Source of the DNA: a virus | Strand: one strand, 5' to 3' | DNA length: 21,190 nucleotides | IMG/VR virus record: IMGVR_UViG_3300030102_004225 | Location: 4,748 to 25,937 of that record | Shown here: in pieces, positions 6,135 to 10,380 of the stretch | Position numbering within the stretch: position 1 is the stretch's first letter | Layout of the letters: every line of letters begins with the position of its first letter | Program-made: the position numbers and the translations under genes | Notes under the pieces: generated by a model | Databases searched by the model: none | Told to the model about the DNA's origin: nothing | Seen by the model: only the letters and a program-made list of their open reading frames with translations

Positions 6135-6318
6135 TTACATTAGGCCAATATCCTTGTTGGATCTTAATCCATTCTTTTTGAGCAGCGACTAAATCAGGCT
6201 TTGATATATCTGGATCATTAATTAAACTCCATAATTCTATTCTTTTATTTATTTGTGAAATAGTAAGTCCGTGAGCTTTTGCAATCTGTTCCTTTGACTG
6301 TTGGTCTAGGAATTTCAT
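6127..6318 (-). CDS. HTH-like small protein
   Basis: A 63-residue protein that opens the leftward cluster. The frame is open further upstream (to 6417) but the ATG at 6318 is preferred: the extension would overlap the divergent gene at 6370 and reads as low-quality sequence. Residues 5-32, with SKEQIAKAHGLTISQINKRI as the core, have the spacing of a helix-turn-helix (IAxxxGLTxSQINKRI). The C-terminus ends QKEWIKIQQGYWPNVNA. It could regulate the adjacent divergent promoters, but a structural helical role is also possible. Confidence 0.65.
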   Translation of the reverse strand: MKFLDQQSKEQIAKAHGLTISQINKRIELWSLINDPDISKPDLVAAQKEWIKIQQGYWPNVNA

Positions 6319-6323
6319 TACTT

Positions 6324-6350
6324 TTGTGCAATTTATGTCTAATGTAGAGA
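6324..6350 (+). promoter_or_regulatory. Candidate promoter for the exported-protein operon
   Basis: TAGAGA at 6345-6350 is preceded by CTAATG, as in the candidate promoters at 1954 and 4240, and lies 19 bases before the ATG at 6370. The best -35-like hexamer, TTGTGC at 6324-6329, is poor. It lies in the 51-base gap between two divergent genes. Confidence 0.38.
6336..6341 (-). promoter_or_regulatory. Candidate -10 of the leftward cluster
   Basis: On the minus strand CTACAT is followed by TAGACA (6341-6336), 17 bases before the ATG at 6318, resembling the rightward elements. It faces the rightward -10 at 6345-6350, three bases away, so the two could compete. No good -35 is visible. Confidence 0.28.
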
Positions 6351-6369
6351 TGTTTGCTTTGTTTTCTAC

Positions 6370-6822
6370 ATGGATGAAACAAAATCTACAGAACAAAAAA
6401 GAAAAAACCCTCTGCAAAAACTAAAAGAAAATATTGATGATAAAGAAGAACAACTGGCAATTCTTGGTAATTTTGTTCGTCTTGGAGTTTTGATTTGGAG
6501 TGGATTTATCCTTACTTTAAATTACATAACTATCCCAGGATGGCAGCAAAATAAAATAGATCCAACTTTCATCGCTTCGGTGTTCACTGGAGTTTTGGCT
6601 AGTTATGGCGTAGAGACAGCAAAGAAAAGAGGTGATGGCACTTATAAATCAGAAGACGATAAACCGATGAACAAAAAAGATATTCAAGCAATGCTTCAAG
6701 CTCAATCACAAAACTTTCAAACAATCAGAGTCGAAACACCAATAAAACTTGTACCCGTTGAACCAAAGATTGATCCAATAACTAATAAACCTATCGATCC
6801 ACAAACAGGAAAACTTACATGA
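6370..6822 (+). CDS. Two-helix membrane protein, holin-like
   Basis: A 150-residue membrane protein. After a charged N-terminus (KNPLQKLKENIDDKEEQLAI) come two likely membrane helices, residues 32-53 (FVRLGVLIWSGFILTLNYIT) and 64-82 (PTFIASVFTGVLASYGVET), joined by a short IPGWQQNKID loop. The C-terminal half is hydrophilic and proline-rich. Both ends would lie on the same side of the membrane, as in class II holins, though the long tail is unusual. The sequence has the feel of a conserved cyanophage membrane protein. It is the first gene of a rightward operon and overlaps the next gene's ATG by 4 bases (ATGA). The three following genes encode exported proteins, suggesting joint action at the inner membrane. 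Confidence 0.72.
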   Translation: MDETKSTEQKRKNPLQKLKENIDDKEEQLAILGNFVRLGVLIWSGFILTLNYITIPGWQQNKIDPTFIASVFTGVLASYGVETAKKRGDGTYKSEDDKPMNKKDIQAMLQAQSQNFQTIRVETPIKLVPVEPKIDPITNKPIDPQTGKLT

Positions 6823-7328
6823 AGAAGTTATTAATTCTTCTGCTATTCGCAGCACCAGTAAACGCTGGAGGTATCACGCATAAGATCACAGCAACAGCAC
6901 AAGCTTCTGTTGATGGAAGTTACTCTCATGCAAAACGAATTGGAAGTACATATTCAATGTCCAGTTCGGGCGTGACAGCAGGGACTATGGGGCATTTAGA
7001 CGTTCCAGCATCATCAAATAACTCTCTAACAGGAGTTGCTGCAACGCATGGTTCAGGTTCTTATACCCAGACGCAAGCCGGGGCGGCGACAACTTTTAGT
7101 GAAACATTTATTCAAGGTGATGATGTTCCAAGTGCAACATCTTTGAGTCATGGTGCAGTAGGAAGTCTTCCAATGTTGGGAGATACGATTACATATACTG
7201 GAGGAGATAATACTGGATTAGCCGCAACAATAACATCAGTATCTGGTGGCACAATAGGACTCACCCCAGGTAAAAGCGGCACTAGCGTAACAGGCTCAAT
7301 AACTTCATCTTTATCGATAGGTGATTGA
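6819..7328 (+). CDS. Exported Gly/Ser/Thr-rich protein 1
   Basis: A 169-residue protein with a typical signal peptide, MKKLLILLLFAAPVNA, with cleavage expected after A16 (V-N-A). The mature part begins GGITHKITATAQASVDGSYS and is rich in Gly, Ser and Thr with alternating hydrophobics (SVSGGTIGLTPGKSGTSVTG), so mainly beta structure. It has no cysteine. GITHKI followed by a beta-rich repeat-poor domain resembles an exported cyanophage protein family whose role is unknown to me. Signal peptides are rare on phage virion proteins, so the product may act in the host periplasm or outer membrane. The start overlaps the upstream stop (ATGA) and the stop overlaps the next ATG (TGATG). Confidence 0.75.
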   Translation: MKKLLILLLFAAPVNAGGITHKITATAQASVDGSYSHAKRIGSTYSMSSSGVTAGTMGHLDVPASSNNSLTGVAATHGSGSYTQTQAGAATTFSETFIQGDDVPSATSLSHGAVGSLPMLGDTITYTGGDNTGLAATITSVSGGTIGLTPGKSGTSVTGSITSSLSIGD

Positions 7329-7750
7329 TGCGTTATTTGTTATTAATAGCCTTTATATTCGTTCCAGCACAAGCAGTTCCCGTCATCCCTGGATTCAATT
7401 CTGGTTCGACTACGGCAAGAACAGAAAGCAAACAAAATACTACTGAGTTAATAGAATCGTGGTCATATTCTACAGGCTATGAATATTCTGTAGGCGGTAC
7501 TAATTTAAACATTCAAGGCGATATGTTGCCTAAAACAGTTACTACAGGGAGTCACACAGTTGATGGCGTTACTACTACTCATCATGGGATTGACGTTAAT
7601 ACTAAACCTGTAGTCACAATGCAAACTCAAGGAGCAGCTACAAATCTTCTTGAAAGTTATCACGGACCAGGTTTAAAATCATTTACCCGAATTACGAGAG
7701 ATATTGTTACCGAATCTGTCACAGAAACTATGTCAACATTTACTCAATGA
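7328..7750 (+). CDS. Exported protein 2, unknown
   Basis: A 140-residue protein with signal peptide MRYLLLIAFIFVPAQA, cleavage expected after the A-Q-A. A TTG three bases earlier is in frame, but the ATG at 7328 in a TGATG overlap is the better start. The mature chain starts VPVIPGFNSG and is Thr/Ser-rich with segments such as WSYSTGYEYSVGGTNLNIQG and SFTRITRDIVTESVTETMS, beta-rich with a helical end. No cysteine, lipobox or enzymatic motif is present. It is encoded between two other signal-peptide proteins and is probably part of the same assembly. Confidence 0.72.
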   Translation: MRYLLLIAFIFVPAQAVPVIPGFNSGSTTARTESKQNTTELIESWSYSTGYEYSVGGTNLNIQGDMLPKTVTTGSHTVDGVTTTHHGIDVNTKPVVTMQTQGAATNLLESYHGPGLKSFTRITRDIVTESVTETMSTFTQ

Positions 7751-8463
7751 AGAGGTACTTATTTGCAGCACTATTGTTAACAAATAGTCCTGTAATTGCA
7801 GATACAAACATGACCAATAATCCAGTAAGTAACTCATCTGGCAGTGTATCGAATATTGGCGTGATGAATTATGCGAGTAAGCAATTTACAAATACTTTAT
7901 CATTAAATCAAGTTCAATGCCAAGGTGACACCTTAGTTGTTCAACCTTTTTTGATGGGTAATTATTCTGGAGGTTTGCCAAAAGTTGATAGTTTTCTTGA
8001 GCCAGTTTATTCAACTAAAGATATTAAAGGTGCTACAGATGAGAACGGAAACGAAATAGGAGATGGAGAAGTAGACGATCCAACATTGATTCGTGGGTAT
8101 AGAACAGTTAAACGATTTGAGAAGACTAATTTTGCAATTAGCCCTGGAGTAAGTTTATCTTTTAATGTAAATCTGGATCGGAAGAGCGTGCGAAAGTGCA
8201 GGGAGGGGCAAGTGCATTTAGTAAATCTTTTAAAGGCAAAATATGAAGATGCTAGATTATCTTATGAATTAGGAAGAGCAAAACATTGTGCAGATCTTTT
8301 GAAAAATGGAATAGTAATAAAAGGAAAATATGCAATTCTTTGCCAAGACATTGAGCTAGTCAGCAAACCTAATACTTTAATAGACCATACTCACTCTATT
8401 TCCGAAGATCCCTCTGAGCCTTTCTCCTTTCAGAAAGGGACAGTAACTTCTCCTTCTTCTTGA
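7747..8463 (+). CDS. Exported protein 3 with four cysteines
   Basis: A 238-residue protein with signal peptide MKRYLFAALLLTNSPVIA, cleavage after V-I-A. Residues 36-75 contain NIGVMNYASKQF and VQCQGDTLVVQPFLMG; residues 97-111, TDENGNEIGDGEVDD, are rich in acidic and Gly/Asn residues and could be a calcium-binding loop. The C-terminal part YEDARLSYELGRAKHCADLL followed by IKGKYAILCQDI is a helix with paired cysteines. C58, C151, C181 and C199 could form two disulfides, consistent with export. The pattern CQG..., RxCR, YELxRxxxCxxL, CxDI looks like a conserved cyanophage exported family of unknown function. Its last 68 bases overlap the convergent leftward gene, so the two 3' ends share sequence. 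Confidence 0.78.
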   Translation: MKRYLFAALLLTNSPVIADTNMTNNPVSNSSGSVSNIGVMNYASKQFTNTLSLNQVQCQGDTLVVQPFLMGNYSGGLPKVDSFLEPVYSTKDIKGATDENGNEIGDGEVDDPTLIRGYRTVKRFEKTNFAISPGVSLSFNVNLDRKSVRKCREGQVHLVNLLKAKYEDARLSYELGRAKHCADLLKNGIVIKGKYAILCQDIELVSKPNTLIDHTHSISEDPSEPFSFQKGTVTSPSS

Positions 8464-9202
8464 ATAATTTTTTAGCTAAAGCTTTAGATCTTTTTTTAAC
8501 CTGCTTCTGAATCTGCTTCTGTACGATTTTTATGTAAGGCTGTAACGTACCAACAGCAAGAATACTGGTCACAGCTATCGCACTTGTAGAAACTAATAAT
8601 GGAACAGGAGGTGCATAGTTTCCTGCTATCTCTAACGGGTTAAGTCCTTCCCATACTGTTTCACATTTATTTGTAATTAGATTTCTTTTCCATCCTTTTA
8701 TTCTTGCAAGTCCTCCTTTGCCTAACGAACCAATAGGAGTTTTAGCAAGTGTGTCTAAAGGTGGGCAAGGCAAAACTTCTGCAATAAAATTACCATCAAG
8801 ATTTGGAGTCTTTGGAATTTGATTGGTTACGTTGGTATCGTTTTTCTCGTTGCTTTTTCCATTATCTTTTTTCACTTCCTCTCCTACATTGTTTAAACCT
8901 TTTACTAAATCAGTATTTGGTTTTGGTGGTTCGATATCTGCATAAAAGTCAGGAGCAATATACATAGCAGGAGCAAAATCGCAGACCGTTAAATTGTTTT
9001 CAGGGTCTACGTTAAACATCTCACTACCTGTTCCTGTCTTTTTATCTCTGGCTATAACGCAAGGAAGTTCAATAATTGGAACAAAGCCAAATGGCAAATC
9101 ACCAAAAGTAGTTGGAGGAATTATTTCTGCAGGAGGAATTATTGTTAGTTCTGGTAAATCTTTAACCTCTGGCTCGCTTACAAAAGGAGGATTTAATTCC
9201 AT
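8396..9202 (-). CDS. Proline-rich membrane protein, cyanophage type
   Basis: A 268-residue protein with a proline-rich N-terminal third (IIPPAEIIPPTTFGDLPFGF), four cysteines in motifs LPCVIARD, TVCDF, LPCPPLDTLA and NKCETVW, a membrane helix at about 201-219 (PLLVSTSAIAVTSILAVGTL) and a very basic C-terminal tail from about 224 (KQVKKRSKALAKKLFKKKEK). Order proline-rich, Cys pairs, membrane helix, lysine tail suggests an outside-facing head with a cytoplasmic basic tail, or a virion protein. It resembles a conserved cyanophage structural or membrane protein, function unknown. The ATG stands 5 bases after the hairpin at 9208-9242, with no separate Shine-Dalgarno; a GGGGG in the hairpin's 3' arm could serve. 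The 3' end overlaps exported protein 3 convergently by 68 bases. Confidence 0.75.
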   Translation of the reverse strand: MELNPPFVSEPEVKDLPELTIIPPAEIIPPTTFGDLPFGFVPIIELPCVIARDKKTGTGSEMFNVDPENNLTVCDFAPAMYIAPDFYADIEPPKPNTDLVKGLNNVGEEVKKDNGKSNEKNDTNVTNQIPKTPNLDGNFIAEVLPCPPLDTLAKTPIGSLGKGGLARIKGWKRNLITNKCETVWEGLNPLEIAGNYAPPVPLLVSTSAIAVTSILAVGTLQPYIKIVQKQIQKQVKKRSKALAKKLFKKKEKLLSLSERRKAQRDLRK

Positions 9203-9207
9203 ACAAC

Positions 9208-9242
9208 AAAACCCCCTAGAATGTGTGAGTCTAGGAGGTTTT
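9208..9242 (-). terminator. Hairpin just upstream of the 268-residue gene
   Basis: On the minus strand AAAACCTCCTAGA and TCTAGGGGGTTTT make a 13-base-pair stem with one G-U pair around the 9-base loop CTCACACAT, followed by GTTGT and the ATG of the next gene. On the plus strand the wobble becomes a C-A mismatch, so it suits leftward RNA. The shape is an intrinsic terminator for the region upstream, but the T-run is short and its GGGGG lies where a Shine-Dalgarno would be. It may instead control translation. The loop shares CTCACAC with the core of cyanobacterial sRNA Yfr1, possibly by chance. Confidence 0.6.
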
Positions 9243-9415
9243 GAAGTGACCGATTGTCAGTCAAGGCGTCCAACCGCTTAGGTTTAGGAGTGCTTGGCTG
9301 GTGTGAAAAAATCGCATCTGCCTCGATGTCGCCCAACCGCGAAGGTTAAAGGGTACATAGGACTGTTCCAGAGCATCTAACCTCGCAAGGTTTTGACGGG
9401 TGGATTGAAAATATA
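9243..9415 (-). ncRNA. GC-rich structured stretch, candidate RNA
   Basis: This 173-base gap between two leftward genes is about half G+C by hand count, against clearly AT-rich neighbours. On the minus strand it holds three short hairpins built on AACC...GGTT: AACCTTGCGAGGTT (9392-9379), AACCTTCGCGGTT (9347-9335) and AACCTAAGCGGTT (9284-9272). Each is followed by G/A-rich sequence with a shared GGTTRGRYG start. The hairpin at 9208-9242 lies downstream. A TATATT near 9413-9408 could be a -10. Together they would make a leftward RNA of roughly 200 bases ending at the terminator. No matching known RNA family is recognised; a leader element or a non-RNA repeat are alternatives. Confidence 0.4.
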
Positions 9416-9973
9416 TTAGCAGTCGTTCCATTGACCAGCAATATCGCTCGCAACATTTCCTACTTGTTTTCTAGTTTGTCCAAATACGATGCCTGCCAAT
9501 ACTGGTCCTACGATTGGAACGCTTGCAATAGCTGGTGTTACCTGAACCGAACCAGCATCAGCAATCATCTGTCCATTACTTCTACCCTGTGCCATCTTTT
9601 CGATACATTCAATCTGCTTTTTTGTAAGCTTTCCTCCTTCTCCTTGAGGGTAAACAGCAAACTGAGCAACAGATTGTTTGTGCATATATTTCTTCTTAAC
9701 ACCACCATTAAAAGTAGGTTGAGAATCATCTGTGATTGTGGTTATTAGCTTTGGATCGTGTTGCTTAGAATTAAACATCCACTCCTCTGCACCATCAGGT
9801 TTGGTTTCACTCCTAATTTGAATACTGCTGTAAGGAGTGTTTGCAAGTTTGGCTATGTCTGGGATACCTGAATCTTTACGAGCCAAAAGATTCAAGCTCA
9901 TAAAGTTTGTAACGATTAAACCACTGCCTAGCACTAAAGAAGTTAGGCCGTTAAATGACTTGAATTGAATCAT
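9416..9973 (-). CDS. Membrane protein, cyanophage type, unknown
   Basis: A 185-residue protein with an N-terminal membrane helix at residues 9-30 (GLTSLVLGSGLIVTNFMSLN) and a second hydrophobic region at 142-165 (SVQVTPAIASVPIVGPVLAG). Between them is a soluble domain with an EEWMFNSKQHDPKLITTITD block and a Gly-rich linker. C123 (IECIEK) and the terminal C185 (GQWNDC) are the only cysteines. The motif CIExxAxGRSNG, then VPIVGPVLAG and a C-terminal cysteine looks like a conserved cyanophage protein of unknown role. The ATG overlaps the preceding stop (ATGA). The gene is followed by the GC-rich structured stretch. Confidence 0.74.
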   Translation of the reverse strand: MIQFKSFNGLTSLVLGSGLIVTNFMSLNLLARKDSGIPDIAKLANTPYSSIQIRSETKPDGAEEWMFNSKQHDPKLITTITDDSQPTFNGGVKKKYMHKQSVAQFAVYPQGEGGKLTKKQIECIEKMAQGRSNGQMIADAGSVQVTPAIASVPIVGPVLAGIVFGQTRKQVGNVASDIAGQWNDC

Positions 9974-10173
9974 TTAAAAGGAAGCACAGAGCCAGTTGAT
10001 GATGGAACGCTTGGTATTGATGGCATTGCTCCTTTAACAAGAGAAGGCAATTGCTTTTGCACTTCAATCATTATGAATTCTGTAATTTTGCCACGATTAA
10101 AGAAAGCAAACGTACCACCACCTACTGCTATTACAAGAGCAGCAGTATTGATGTAGGTAAGAATTTTAATCAT
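9970..10173 (-). CDS. Small single-helix membrane protein
   Basis: A 67-residue protein with one membrane helix at residues 4-25 (ILTYINTAALVIAVGGGTFAFF), a lysine/arginine cluster NRGK, then an amphipathic stretch EVQKQLPSLVKGAMPSIPSV and a Ser/Pro-rich tail ending VLPFK. The MIKILTYINTAA... start is a recurring pattern in small cyanophage membrane proteins of unknown function. It starts by ATGA overlap with the coiled-coil peptide upstream and ends by ATGA overlap with the larger membrane protein, so the three are a coupled set. Confidence 0.75.
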   Translation of the reverse strand: MIKILTYINTAALVIAVGGGTFAFFNRGKITEFIMIEVQKQLPSLVKGAMPSIPSVPSSTGSVLPFK

Positions 10174-10316
10174 CCAACCTCATCTGTGTTTGCCTTTACC
10201 AGTTGAATTGTTTTTGCGTCTAGTTTTGCTTGTCCTTCTTTCCATTCAGCAGCTCTTTTTTCTTGATCTTGTTGTAATTGCTTGACTTCTGCTGCAAGGC
10301 TTAAACGATCAGACAT
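10170..10316 (-). CDS. 48-residue coiled-coil peptide
   Basis: A short frame reading MSDRLSLAAEVKQLQQDQEK then RAAEWKEGQAKLDAKTIQLV and a short acidic end. Heptad-like spacing of Leu/Ala/Ile through nearly the whole length predicts a single long helix, likely a coiled coil. The pattern is familiar from cyanophage genomes next to the small membrane protein that follows it here. It is the first gene after a candidate promoter (TATAAT at 10340-10345) and overlaps the next ATG (ATGA). It is below the usual length cut-off but well supported by context. Confidence 0.68.
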   Translation of the reverse strand: MSDRLSLAAEVKQLQQDQEKRAAEWKEGQAKLDAKTIQLVKANTDEVG

Positions 10317-10339
10317 GAAAATAATACAGTAACAAGCAA

Positions 10340-10345
10340 ATTATA
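10340..10345 (-). promoter_or_regulatory. Candidate -10 before the membrane cassette
   Basis: A perfect TATAAT on the minus strand, preceded by GGG, lies 23 bases before the ATG at 10316, the same geometry as the other candidate promoters. No good -35 is visible. Just upstream, CTGGCC / GGTCAG (10378-10362) forms a 6-base-pair hairpin after the fibre gene's stop, without a T-run. Confidence 0.45.
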
Positions 10346-10380
10346 CCCTAATTGTCTATAGCTGACCTTTTCGGCCAGAA

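Noticed and set aside
6319-6417. N-terminal extension of the HTH-like gene to 6417
   Set aside because: It would overlap the divergent gene start and reads as a phenylalanine/cysteine-rich shadow sequence.
8419-8438. Hairpin CCTTTCT / AGAAAGG in the convergent overlap as a terminator
   Set aside because: It is A/G-rich within coding sequence on both strands and has no T-run on either side.
8994-9281. Plus-strand frame of 95 codons opposite the proline-rich gene
   Set aside because: It is the complement of that gene and of the hairpin stretch, with no ribosome binding site or recognisable domain.
9193-9336. A 47-codon minus-strand frame from TTG through the GC-rich stretch
   Set aside because: No Shine-Dalgarno, a stop separates it from upstream sequence, it runs through the hairpin and overlaps the next gene; the hairpin units happen to be in one frame (45 and 63 apart), which keeps a small doubt.
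9272-9392. Three similar AACC...GGTT units looking like a CRISPR-type repeat array
   Set aside because: The shared part is only 13-14 bases and varies, the spacing is 45 and 63 bases, and there is no constant repeat or cas gene; short hairpins explain it better.
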